Of a stretch of 25,750 nt of DNA, positions 1 to 6,284 are shown in pieces; the first letter of the stretch is position 1, and every line of letters begins with the position of its first letter. This DNA is from Thermacetogenium sp. UBA5472. GTDB lineage: Bacteria > Bacillota > DSM-12270 > Thermacetogeniales > Thermacetogeniaceae. The stretch covers positions 1-25,750 of the forward strand of contig DIQC01000007.1 of the NCBI GenBank assembly GCA_002426495.1, in the 5' to 3' direction. Both the position numbers and the translations under genes were made by a program. The notes below the pieces were generated by a model. That model did not search any database. It was not told where the DNA came from and was given only the letters and a program-made list of their open reading frames with translations.

Positions 1-60
1 AAAAGAAGGGTGCGGAAGATGGGATGTGCGATTATCGACAACGAGGAAAAGAGAAGGTAA
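1..60 (+). CDS. possible C-terminal end of a gene entering from the left
   Basis: Frame 1 is open from the first base to a TAA at 58-60 and gives 19 residues, strongly basic, ending EEKRR. If real it is the tail of a plus-strand gene convergent with the DUF454 gene. Nineteen residues are too few to assign a family, and an open frame this short is expected by chance, so this is only a possibility. Confidence 0.2.
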   Translation, partial: KRRVRKMGCAIIDNEEKRR

Positions 61-121
61 TATTGCGATAGTTTATATCGTTTGGAGCAGGATATTTGTA
101 TAGCACTCCATCACTTACCTT

Positions 122-505
122 TTACTGCTGATTTGCTGTTTTTAAAGATAATAAATGGATGGTTACACAGATGGCTATTATTAATAACAGGATTTGTACT
201 AAGAGGCTTTCGAGAAAAAAAATGATTGAATATCCTATGGACAGCCAAAGCAGGGATATGCCCAATATTTTGGCATGGAGTGGGATAGATCTTTCTTCTC
301 GATAGTTTCGAATGTATATGCCAAGTACCGGATGGGTTATTAGGCGATGATAAAGCTTATTAGAACCCCTGATATAACAAGCTGCGGCCAGCAGCAGAAA
401 AGGTGTTGTAGGGAGAAGAGGCACAAATATACCTATAACTCCTAATATGACCGCCAAGGAGCCAGTTATTATAAAAAATAAATTCACATATTTTTTTGCT
501 AACAT
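122..505 (-). CDS. DUF454 (YbaN-type) small membrane protein
   Basis: This 127-residue integral membrane protein has the features of the DUF454/YbaN family: a glycine-rich first hydrophobic segment running into PLLPTTPFLLLAA (about residues 29-41), a basic stretch with HPVLGIYIRNYRE, and two more hydrophobic segments near residues 78-120. The biochemical role of the family is unknown. The ATG at 505 is preceded by GGAGA at suitable spacing. It lies 47 bases downstream of the heme O synthase gene on the same strand and could be cotranscribed with it. No terminator is obvious between its stop and the window edge. Confidence 0.85.
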   Translation of the reverse strand: MLAKKYVNLFFIITGSLAVILGVIGIFVPLLPTTPFLLLAAACYIRGSNKLYHRLITHPVLGIYIRNYREERSIPLHAKILGISLLWLSIGYSIIFFLESLLVQILLLIIAICVTIHLLSLKTANQQ

Positions 506-552
506 ATATTTCTCCGTAGGATTTGATAAGAAGTAAGCCTGGCACCGTACCT

Positions 553-1467
553 TTAAAACCCAGGCAGATTAAACAAACCCAGCAGCAGCATAGCGCACAA
601 CATATAGACAGAAGCAGCCTTAAACAACCCAAAGTTAAGCTTTGGGGAAGGTCTCATCAGGTAAACAAGAGCGGCTGCAATTAAGGCAAAACTTAAAATC
701 ATTAACAGATAGAAACAGATACCGTTCATTTGTAATAAAATACATGCCAGAATTATACTCAGGCTGGCAAATATGGTCGATATTGTAATCACTTTCTGTG
801 TAACGTTTACACCGTAGACTGAAGGAAAGGTGGGAATACTAGCTTGTCCATAATCTTTACTGTACTTGATAGAAAAAGTCATTATATGCATCGGTATCCA
901 CAATAAAACGGCAGCGGCCATAAGCAAACCAATTGCATCTATTCTTCCTATTCCCAAAACCCTCCCTGCCAGAATAGGCATTCCCCCAGCTATACCACCA
1001 AAAACTATGGAAAAATGTGTTCTTCTTTTTAAAGCCAGGGAATAAACAACCACATTTATTAGCCAGCCTGCCAATACTACCAAACCATAGAAGGGATCCG
1101 ACAGCAACGCCCAGCCTACTCCCAATACTGATAACAGGCTGCCAAAGATTATTACTTCTTTCAAGCTTAGCACTCCACTAGGCAATGGCCTGTGCTTGGT
1201 ACGTTTCATCTTGGCATCTATATCAGAATCTATCGCCATATTCAAAACAGTAGCTCCGCTAATTGCAAGGAGGAGGCTTGCTATCACCAACAATGGCGTT
1301 TGCCAGTGGGTTATGGGACATATAGCTGTACCAAAACCTGCCCAGCCTGTCAGAACCAGCAGGAATGTTTGCCTGCTTTTAATAAGGCTCCAGTAAGCCC
1401 GCACTTTCGTGCTTAAAACCGTTGGCGGTACCTGCCTTTGAACTTTTACATCAGTTTGGCTATGCAA
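553..1467 (-). CDS. ctaB: protoheme IX farnesyltransferase (heme O synthase), UbiA family
   Basis: The 304-residue product is a multi-spanning UbiA-family prenyltransferase. The first aspartate-rich motif NxxxDxxxD is at residues 76-84, followed by KRTKHRPLPSG. The second motif, DYGQASIPTFP, is at about 205-215. This combination is typical of CtaB/CyoE, which attaches a farnesyl group to heme B to make heme O in the cytoplasmic membrane. The start is a TTG with GGAGGAG seven bases upstream; no ATG fits better. No cytochrome oxidase subunit or heme A synthase lies in the window, so its partner is not visible. Another UbiA prenyltransferase activity cannot be excluded, but the motifs favour heme O synthase. 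Confidence 0.88.
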   Translation of the reverse strand: MHSQTDVKVQRQVPPTVLSTKVRAYWSLIKSRQTFLLVLTGWAGFGTAICPITHWQTPLLVIASLLLAISGATVLNMAIDSDIDAKMKRTKHRPLPSGVLSLKEVIIFGSLLSVLGVGWALLSDPFYGLVVLAGWLINVVVYSLALKRRTHFSIVFGGIAGGMPILAGRVLGIGRIDAIGLLMAAAVLLWIPMHIMTFSIKYSKDYGQASIPTFPSVYGVNVTQKVITISTIFASLSIILACILLQMNGICFYLLMILSFALIAAALVYLMRPSPKLNFGLFKAASVYMLCAMLLLGLFNLPGF

Positions 1468-1511
1468 TAGGTGTCTCCTCCTTTAAGTTTGCTTCAAGTT
1501 AGCTACAGCTA

Positions 1512-1619
1512 TCAATTCCTAACACATCTAAAACCTACATTAGGACTAAAATAGTCCGGGGGAGCGGAATTGCGTTTCCAGATCCGCCCATCGCTCATGT
1601 GCGAATCTTTATGCCCACC
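1512..1619 (-). pseudogene. C-terminal remnant of a formylglycine-generating-enzyme (SUMF1/FGE-sulfatase) domain
   Basis: Read on the minus strand this stretch ends in RNSAPPDYFSPNVGFRCVRN and a TGA. That is a close match to the usual C-terminal signature of SUMF1/FGE-sulfatase domains (RxSxxPxxxxxxxGFRCVR). Only about 35 residues remain; the rest of a domain of some 220-250 residues is absent. It continues in frame from the arsM tail fragment at 1620-1707, so one open frame holds the tails of two unrelated families. It looks like a deletion scar rather than a working gene. The family assignment is by eye. Confidence 0.6.
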
Positions 1620-1707
1620 TATATATAAAGCCTCAAACTTTTCTGCGTTTTTGTCTGGTTTGTCTGTGACCCAGCTATTGATAATCTCTTTGCTGTTATC
1701 CTTAGGA
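1620..1707 (-). pseudogene. duplicated 3' fragment of arsM
   Basis: This stretch is a near copy of the 3' part of arsM at about 2799-2876. Shared DNA includes TTTGCTGTTATCCTT and CGTTTTTGTCTGG. The translation KDNSKEIINSWV then DKNAEKFEALYI parallels KDNSKEIIKSWV then DKNVEEFVASYI in the intact gene. The copy carries a 9-base insertion that looks like a small tandem duplication. Upstream arsM sequence is missing, and the fragment runs straight into the end of the peptidase-like gene, whose TAA (1702-1704) lies inside the copied sequence. It has no start codon or ribosome binding site of its own. Confidence 0.75.
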
Positions 1708-2343
1708 TTTCTCTTGCGGCAAAAAATAGGCAAAGCCTCCGCCAAGAGTAGTTGTCGACAGCCACAAGGCAAGGTCGATTTCTTTGGCGATACCCTCGTC
1801 GCAGATGATAGCTTTGACCGCTGCTTTCTCTAAGTCATATTGCAAGCCTACAATTGTTACCCAATGCCACCTATCTAAATTCAGCTCGGCACCATTGCAT
1901 AAATTCAAAAATGCCACAGGCGTTTCTTTATTCAAACCGCTTGCCACAAAGTCTATAACTTCATCAAAGGAAGGCCGTTGCGCCTTTTCTGCGGGAACAT
2001 CCAGAGCTTCGTAGTGAAATTTTAAGCCGTGTGCCGAGGCATATCCCCGTACTTTACGCAGAAAGACTTCTGTGCTGGCAATTCCATTCTGTTCCGGGGT
2101 AATGTATTTCCACACTTCCTCCATATAATGGAGCAAATCCTTTTTCAGATAGCGACACGGCACTGTCTGTGATTTTTGCTGTTGATAAAAGAGGATATTT
2201 GTGGCAGCAGAAGGGCCGCATCCAGCCTTCCTTTGCCAGGGTTCGGCAAACCACTCCTGATTGCAGCCGCAATAATTGCAGCTTGTGCTATCGTCCCACA
2301 CAGTCAGCAGATTCATGTCAGACAGCAATATTTTACGCTCCAC
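1702..2343 (-). CDS. putative C39/papain-like cysteine peptidase
   Basis: This 213-residue protein has no signal peptide. Residues 37-43 read QRKAGCG, placing Cys42 in a GCGPSAATN helix start as in C39-like peptidases. Gln37 could form the oxyanion hole, His160 (in WHWVTIVGL) the base, and Asp182 (in IICDEG) the third residue. This Q-C-H-D order fits the papain fold. A cysteine-rich stretch, CNYCGC, precedes the nucleophile at residues 22-27. The GTG start at 2343 has GGAGGG six bases upstream, and the gene begins 20 bases after the upstream four-cysteine gene, so the two are probably cotranscribed. Its C-terminus ends inside the arsM-derived scar and may be altered. The substrate is unknown. 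Confidence 0.65.
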   Translation of the reverse strand: MERKILLSDMNLLTVWDDSTSCNYCGCNQEWFAEPWQRKAGCGPSAATNILFYQQQKSQTVPCRYLKKDLLHYMEEVWKYITPEQNGIASTEVFLRKVRGYASAHGLKFHYEALDVPAEKAQRPSFDEVIDFVASGLNKETPVAFLNLCNGAELNLDRWHWVTIVGLQYDLEKAAVKAIICDEGIAKEIDLALWLSTTTLGGGFAYFLPQEKS

Positions 2344-2363
2344 GTCGTTCCCTCCATTTATGC

Positions 2364-2594
2364 CTATTCCAATTTTTCCATGATCGGTCCTTTCCCCCCT
2401 TTGCTATCAATATCACCTTTTTTTAATAAAAAGTGCTGGTAATTGGTCATGCGTTCGCCATCTTCATAGATTATATTTATAAAATATGTACAGTTATCGC
2501 TTAACGCAATATCTTTATCGGTTAATCGCTTCCGAAACCAGTAGCATTCCTGCTGCTGGGCATCATAAAGTCCACATATATTGCAACGAGCCAT
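2364..2594 (-). CDS. small four-cysteine protein, copy A
   Basis: This is a 76-residue protein of unrecognised family. It opens MARCNICGLY, so it has a CxxC at residues 4-7, then ECYWFRKRLTD and DNCTYF supply two more cysteines, suggesting a four-cysteine metal site or zinc ribbon. The second half has YEDGE and a YQHFLLKKGD segment. Copy B (6044-6259) is nearly identical over most of its length, and copy C (8577-8789) is a distant relative with the same cysteine order. All three lie in arsenic gene clusters. The ATG follows GGGGG at about ten bases. DNA similarity to copy B extends upstream past the start codon. A metalloid- or zinc-binding role is an inference. Confidence 0.75.
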   Translation of the reverse strand: MARCNICGLYDAQQQECYWFRKRLTDKDIALSDNCTYFINIIYEDGERMTNYQHFLLKKGDIDSKGGKGPIMEKLE

Positions 2595-2640
2595 TATTTA
2601 AAAACCCCCTTATATTAGCATGCTATTTATTACCATCCAT
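2595..2640 (-). repeat. duplicated leader carrying the last codons of the 51-residue gene
   Basis: Upstream of copy A the minus strand reads codons for DGNK followed by TAG and GCATGC. This matches the end of the 51-residue gene and its leader at 6260-6302. The duplication that made copies A and B therefore began inside the 3' end of that gene, leaving five codons and a stop (2623-2640) here without the rest of the frame. Confidence 0.65.
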
Positions 2641-2658
2641 ATTTTTTGCTCTTTTTGA

Positions 2659-2708
2659 GTATTATATATAGCAATATGCCCATATTAGCATATTGCTATA
2701 TATAATAC
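2659..2708. repeat. perfect 20-base inverted repeat
   Basis: The arms at 2659-2678 and 2689-2708 are perfect reverse complements and are separated by ten bases. They are AT-rich and contain TATATATAGCAATATG. The element sits between the arsM stop (2767) and copy A. No T-run follows the hairpin on either strand, so it is not a canonical terminator. AT-rich palindromes of this style resemble operators of dimeric winged-helix repressors such as ArsR/SmtB, and TATAAT-like hexamers occur within the arms. A role as operator for the 2594-1702 genes or as an mRNA 3' barrier for arsM is inferred. Confidence 0.7.
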
Positions 2709-2766
2709 AATGATAAATTTCTCTTTGATAATATTTGAAAAGAATCCATTCAAGTCAAGCCGTGTC

Positions 2767-3567
2767 TTAGTTTGACTTGCCTTTCTCTGCCTCAATTATA
2801 TATGACGCCACAAACTCTTCTACGTTTTTGTCTGGAACCCAGCTTTTGATAATTTCTTTGCTGTTATCCTTTGGAAACATGCGGATGCTTACAAAGCCAG
2901 CGTTTTTAAGCATATTTTCGATGTTATCTACATATTCAGCTCCGGCAATACAGCCAGATACATTGGTTAGATCATTTTTTATATGCTCAGGTATTTCTGC
3001 CGTGGCGACTACATCTGATATCGAAATTCGCCCTCTGGGTTTAAGTACCCGGTAAGCTTCATTAAAGACCTGCTGCTTATCTAACGACAGATTAATAACA
3101 CAATTTGATATGATGACATCAACTGCTTCATCAGCCACCGGCAAGTACTCAATTTCCCCCAAACGGAATTCAATATTTTTATAGCCGCTTTCTTCAGCAT
3201 TTTTTCTGGCTAATTTAATCATCTCCGGTGTCATATCCACGCCGATGACGAATCCCATTTCACCTACCTGCTTCCTGGCCAGGAAAGAATCAAACCCTCC
3301 CCCGCTACCCAGGTCAAGGACTACTTCGCCTTCTTTTAAATCAGCAATAGCAATTGGATTGCCACATCCTAAACCCATATTGGCTTCCATAGGTACATCA
3401 TTAAGATCGTTTTCAGAGTAACCGATTTTAATAGCTGCATCCTTAATATTAACCTGTGGGCTACTACAACTGCACCCTCCGCCGCAGCATCCTCCCGCAG
3501 AACCTTTCTGGGCTACCTCGGAATAATTATTCCTGATAAATTCCCTAATATCCTCTTTATTACTCAA
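2767..3567 (-). CDS. arsM: arsenite S-adenosylmethionine methyltransferase
   Basis: ArsM methylates trivalent arsenic in the cytoplasm using S-adenosylmethionine. The product is 266 residues. The SAM-binding motif DLGSGGG is at 85-91. The three cysteines expected to bind As(III) are Cys68 (GCGNP), Cys156 (NCVINLS) and Cys206 (SGCIAG). An extra N-terminal cysteine cluster, CCGGGCSCSS, starts at residue 27. The chosen TTG start follows AAAGGGGAG at eight bases and gives the usual MSNKEDIRE-type N-terminus; an alternative TTG at 3606, with AGAAGG upstream, would add 13 residues. It is the last gene of the MarR-ArsP group, but a good promoter at 3688-3716 suggests separate control. A degraded copy of its 3' end lies at 1620-1707. 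Confidence 0.95.
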   Translation of the reverse strand: MSNKEDIREFIRNNYSEVAQKGSAGGCCGGGCSCSSPQVNIKDAAIKIGYSENDLNDVPMEANMGLGCGNPIAIADLKEGEVVLDLGSGGGFDSFLARKQVGEMGFVIGVDMTPEMIKLARKNAEESGYKNIEFRLGEIEYLPVADEAVDVIISNCVINLSLDKQQVFNEAYRVLKPRGRISISDVVATAEIPEHIKNDLTNVSGCIAGAEYVDNIENMLKNAGFVSIRMFPKDNSKEIIKSWVPDKNVEEFVASYIIEAEKGKSN

Positions 3568-3649
3568 AATGCTTACTCCCCTTTCGGTTTTAATATCTTC
3601 GTCCAAAAAACAACCTTCTCATCAATGGCCAACCTAGGTGTTAGCATAA

Positions 3650-3716
3650 AATAAACATTTATAATATCGATATGTGTCGATATGTTTATTGTATTCGAGA
3701 CATTTATAATTATCAA
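3650..3716 (-). promoter_or_regulatory. arsM promoter with nested repeat operator
   Basis: On the minus strand a -35 TTGATA (3711-3716) and -10 TACAAT (3688-3693) are 17 bases apart. Just downstream is an inverted repeat, AATAAACAT (3650-3658) and ATGTTTATT (3682-3690). It encloses two tandem copies of TCGATATG (3667-3674 and 3677-3684) one helical turn apart. The repeats overlap the -10 and the expected start of transcription, as a repressor site would. Which regulator binds is unknown. Confidence 0.6.
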
Positions 3717-3730
3717 TCCCTCATAATTGA

Positions 3731-3774
3731 ATTACCATAGTTGCGATACAATATCGCATTGCAACGATGGTAAT
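3731..3774. repeat. 44-base palindrome upstream of the arsM promoter
   Basis: The outer arms ATTACCATAGTTGC (3731-3744) and GCAACGATGGTAAT (3761-3774) pair with one mismatch. An inner hairpin, GCGATA-CAA-TATCGC, lies at 3743-3757. It is placed between the stop of the 55-residue gene and the arsM -35 box. There is no strong T-run on the minus strand, so an upstream binding site is as likely as a terminator. Confidence 0.55.
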
Positions 3775-3802
3775 CAGTTTTGCTACTATTAAACTCTCAG
3801 TC

Positions 3803-3970
3803 TTAGCAACAAGAATCTTTATCCTTTGGCTTATTATCCTTTTCATTTGCTACATTTTCTTCATCAGTAATTTCTTCAATTTCAAAGTCACAACAGCCCG
3901 AACTCTTTTTATCTTTCTTTGTGTTGAATAATTTCAAAAAAAACCCCTTCTTCTCATTTTCTTTGGTCAT
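3803..3970 (-). CDS. 55-residue lysine-rich protein with two CC motifs
   Basis: This small gene has an ATG at 3970 and AAAGGAG eight bases upstream. The protein begins MTKENEKKGFFLKLF, is rich in lysine, has SSGCCDFEIEEI in the middle, an acidic linker, and ends KDSCC at the C-terminus. Vicinal cysteine pairs are classic ligands for trivalent arsenic and soft metals. It sits between the ArsP permease and ArsM on the same strand. I recall similar short KKGFF-KLF...CC proteins next to permeases of this family in anaerobes, but no defined function. A metalloid-binding chaperone or permease partner is an inference. Confidence 0.75.
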   Translation of the reverse strand: MTKENEKKGFFLKLFNTKKDKKSSGCCDFEIEEITDEENVANEKDNKPKDKDSCC

Positions 3971-4012
3971 TATATCCACTCCTTTCGTCTGGTAAAATTT
4001 ACTTAATGTAGC

Positions 4013-4038
4013 GCAGATATCTAAGTGCAGATATCTTA
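4013..4038. repeat. tandem 14-base repeat in the ArsP to 55-residue gene gap
   Basis: GCAGATATCT occurs at 4013-4022 and again at 4027-4036. Each copy contains the self-complementary AGATATCT. The pair lies just after the permease stop codon and before the ribosome binding site of the 55-residue gene, so it could be a regulatory site or a chance AT-rich repeat. Confidence 0.35.
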
Positions 4039-4061
4039 ATAATTATGATTTTTGTTTGTAC

Positions 4062-4952
4062 TTAAATCATGTTAAAAATATATCCACCAATTACCGCTGT
4101 AAGGAAAATGACGAATACAATTGCTGCAACTAATTTCTTTTTAAAGATGCCTGCAAGCATAGTCATTTCAGGAATGGCCATCCCTGCACCGCCAATTATC
4201 AAAGCGATTACGGCTCCAACACTCATGCCCTTTTGCATTAATGATAAACCGATTGGTATCGCTGTTTCCGCTCTAATATAAAGCGGAATGCCGATTATAG
4301 CTGCAATCGGGATGGCGAATGGATTGTCAGGTCCGGCATATTTTAATACTAAGTCACCTGGAAGATATCCATAAATTACTGCCCCTATGCCGACACCAAG
4401 AAGCAAATAACCTAAAATACCGTAAAAATCCCCCCATGCTTTCTTAAATGACAGTATCAATTTATCCTTGAATGCTGGAGGGACTTCATCATCATCTTCT
4501 TGGCCACCCCCTTTAATACGCACATTCTTAACCTCTTTCGACATACCTGATTTTTCCAGCGCAACTCCAAAAATAATAACAGCGCTAAAAACGATAACAA
4601 AATAGACTACTGCTACCTTTAAGCCCATTAATGCCAATAACATTGCTATGATGATTGGATTAAGCAGGGGGGATGAGATGACAAATGACATAGTGGCGCC
4701 AAAGGGGACTCCGATTTGAAGAAAACCAAGAGTCATGGGAATCGTTGAACAGGCGCAAAAAGGTGTTAAGGACCCAAATATAGCAGCCACGAAATTGCTT
4801 ATTATGCCTTTGCTGGCCATCCAGTTTTTGGTTTTTTCCTGGGGCAAATACATAAGTATTAATGCTACGAGTGTACTGATTCCAAGAAACAATACCGTAA
4901 GCTCTGCGGTAATTACAACAAAATATTTGATTGTTTCGATAAGAGTATTCAA
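4062..4952 (-). CDS. arsP: ArsP-type permease, probable organoarsenical exporter
   Basis: This 296-residue membrane protein of the permease family PF03773 has hydrophobic segments throughout, split by a charged cytoplasmic loop (about residues 145-165, GGGQEDDDE). The signature TPFCACST puts a CxC pair at residues 66 and 68 near the start of a membrane segment. ArsP proteins with such cysteines export trivalent methylated and aromatic arsenicals, which would suit the neighbouring ArsM. The start is a TTG with AGGAGGTGA upstream. The gene follows the MarR gene by 20 bases and is surely cotranscribed with it. The alternative is a general uncharacterised permease of the same family; the arsM context favours ArsP. 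Confidence 0.8.
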   Translation of the reverse strand: MNTLIETIKYFVVITAELTVLFLGISTLVALILMYLPQEKTKNWMASKGIISNFVAAIFGSLTPFCACSTIPMTLGFLQIGVPFGATMSFVISSPLLNPIIIAMLLALMGLKVAVVYFVIVFSAVIIFGVALEKSGMSKEVKNVRIKGGGQEDDDEVPPAFKDKLILSFKKAWGDFYGILGYLLLGVGIGAVIYGYLPGDLVLKYAGPDNPFAIPIAAIIGIPLYIRAETAIPIGLSLMQKGMSVGAVIALIIGGAGMAIPEMTMLAGIFKKKLVAAIVFVIFLTAVIGGYIFNMI

Positions 4953-4972
4953 AATAAATCACCTCCTTTTTG

Positions 4973-5419
4973 TTAAATTGGCTTAATAAATCCTTGTTTC
5001 CGAACTGAAATAACCAATGCTGACAATACGTTTTTAACGTTATCCAGCGCATCAGGTTCATAATCTATTAACATCTCACCTACATAATCAGAATAACGTT
5101 CCTCAATATTTGTAATTGCATCTTTTCCTTTGCCGGTGATCGTAACACAGCATACTCTACCATCAGTTGAAGACTGTTCTCGAAAAACGTAACCTTTGTT
5201 TTCTAAACGATCGATGACTTTGCTTGCTCCACTTTTGGTGATATTCAATGCATTTCCTATTTCTTGAATCGTAATATCATCCACTATATGCACATTTTTT
5301 AGTGCCATAAATTCAACCAAAGATAAATCACCGCAGCACTCTCCATCAAAACCTTGATTACCGAAATACCAGGATAATTCTTGGATCAGATTATATATAT
5401 CTGATATGGTATTATTCAA
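4973..5419 (-). CDS. MarR-family regulator with two vicinal cysteine pairs
   Basis: This 148-residue winged-helix protein has a MarR core: the recognition helix region ITKSGASKVIDRLENKGYV lies near residues 60-78, and the wing near 83-95. Two CC pairs stand out, Cys28-Cys29 before helix 2 (GECCGDLS) and Cys90-Cys91 in the wing (GRVCCVTIT). They are plausible As(III) or thiol-stress sensors. The start is a TTG after GGGGGGTAAACG. Its promoter carries two AGTTGACAA-type sites, so it probably represses itself, ArsP and the downstream genes. The family is certain; the metalloid ligand is inferred from cysteines and context. Confidence 0.85.
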   Translation of the reverse strand: MNNTISDIYNLIQELSWYFGNQGFDGECCGDLSLVEFMALKNVHIVDDITIQEIGNALNITKSGASKVIDRLENKGYVFREQSSTDGRVCCVTITGKGKDAITNIEERYSDYVGEMLIDYEPDALDNVKNVLSALVISVRKQGFIKPI

Positions 5420-5440
5420 CGTTTACCCCCCTTAATCAAA

Positions 5441-5491
5441 ATAGTTTCCGTTGTCAACTATTATAGACATATGTGGTTTCCATTGTCAACT
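5441..5491 (-). promoter_or_regulatory. promoter of the marR-arsP operon with two operators
   Basis: On the minus strand, -35 TTGACA (5484-5489) and -10 TATAAT (5460-5465) are both consensus and 18 bases apart. AGTTGACAAYGGAAAC occurs twice, once over the -35 (5475-5491) and once just downstream of the -10 (5441-5461). The downstream copy is flanked by ATAGTT and AACTAT, making it palindromic. This is the layout expected of an autorepressing MarR protein. Confidence 0.75.
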
Positions 5492-5508
5492 AAAATATTA
5501 TATGTTTT

Positions 5509-5554
5509 AAAAAAAAATCCGCCAATCTAGGAGAATTGACCCTCAACTGGTGGA
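5509..5554 (-). terminator. rho-independent terminator after arsC
   Basis: On the minus strand a stem of TCCACCA (5554-5548) and TTGGCGGA (5525-5518), with one G-T pair, is followed directly by nine Ts (5517-5509). It lies just past the arsC stop and separates that operon from the marR-arsP promoter. Confidence 0.75.
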
Positions 5555-5576
5555 CTTCATAACTAAAACCAGCTTC

Positions 5577-5996
5577 TTAGCTAGTCGGAATTGATTTCTC
5601 AGTTATTCTTTTCTTAAGAGACAAAACTTTCTCTTCTATTATCTTCGCTGTTTTTATAAATTCCTCATCACTTTTTCCGGTTGGATCATCCAGGCCCCAA
5701 TCCTCTCTATATTTGCTGGGCAAATAAGGGCACTCAACATTGCATCCCATTGTAATCACTATATCAGGTTGCGGAATGTCTGCAATCAGTTTAGAAAATT
5801 GTTCTTTTTCCATATCAAGATTATATAGTTGTTTAATTATCCTGACTGCATCTTGATTAATTTGAGGTTTGGTTTCCGTGCCGGCAGAATAGCTTTCAAA
5901 GACATCCCGAGCAAAATGTTTTCCCAGTGCCTCAGCTATCTGACTCCTGCATGAATTATGAACACATATAAAAGCCACTTTATATTTTTTTGGCAT
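5577..5996 (-). CDS. arsC: arsenate reductase, thioredoxin-coupled (LMW-phosphatase fold)
   Basis: ArsC reduces As(V) to As(III) so that it can be exported or methylated. The 139-residue protein has the phosphatase-like loop CVHNSCRS (Cys11 to Arg17, CX5R), the two shuttle cysteines Cys85 and Cys89 in MGCNVECP, and the acid motif DWGLDDPTG near residues 99-107. This is the thioredoxin-dependent class, not the glutaredoxin class. The ATG follows AGAGGTG. It is the last gene of the group 8,509-5,577 and is followed by a terminator. The reductant may be cellular thioredoxin or the small CxxC protein at 8894-9127. Confidence 0.95.
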   Translation of the reverse strand: MPKKYKVAFICVHNSCRSQIAEALGKHFARDVFESYSAGTETKPQINQDAVRIIKQLYNLDMEKEQFSKLIADIPQPDIVITMGCNVECPYLPSKYREDWGLDDPTGKSDEEFIKTAKIIEEKVLSLKKRITEKSIPTS

Positions 5997-6043
5997 AACT
6001 TACACCTCTGATTTCTGTGAAACATCCTATTGGGTACACGATA

Positions 6044-6259
6044 TCATAGCGGTCCCTGCATCTTTTTGCTATCATGATCACCTTTTTTTAATATTAAATG
6101 CTGATAAGTGGTCAGGGGTTCACCATCTTCATAGACTATTTCTGTGAAATATATACAGTTATCACTTAATGCAAATTCTTCATCGGTTAACCGTTTCCGA
6201 AACCAGTAGCATTCCTGCTGCTGTGCCTCATATAGTCCGCATTTTTTGCAACGAGCCAT
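6044..6259 (-). CDS. small four-cysteine protein, copy B
   Basis: A 71-residue paralogue of the 2364-2594 product: MARCKKCGLYEAQQQECYW opens it, DNCIYF carries the fourth cysteine, and YQHLILKKGD follows. Most differences from copy A are conservative, pointing to selection on the protein. GGAGG precedes the ATG by nine bases. It lies between the 51-residue gene and arsC with short gaps, so it is part of the ArsR-cysteine desulfurase operon. Because the upstream 51-residue gene is intact here and only a remnant next to copy A, this is probably the source copy of the duplication. Function unknown; a metal or metalloid site formed by CxxC-C-C is inferred. Confidence 0.78.
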   Translation of the reverse strand: MARCKKCGLYEAQQQECYWFRKRLTDEEFALSDNCIYFTEIVYEDGEPLTTYQHLILKKGDHDSKKMQGPL

Positions 6260-6284
6260 TATTTAACACCTCCTTATTTGCATG

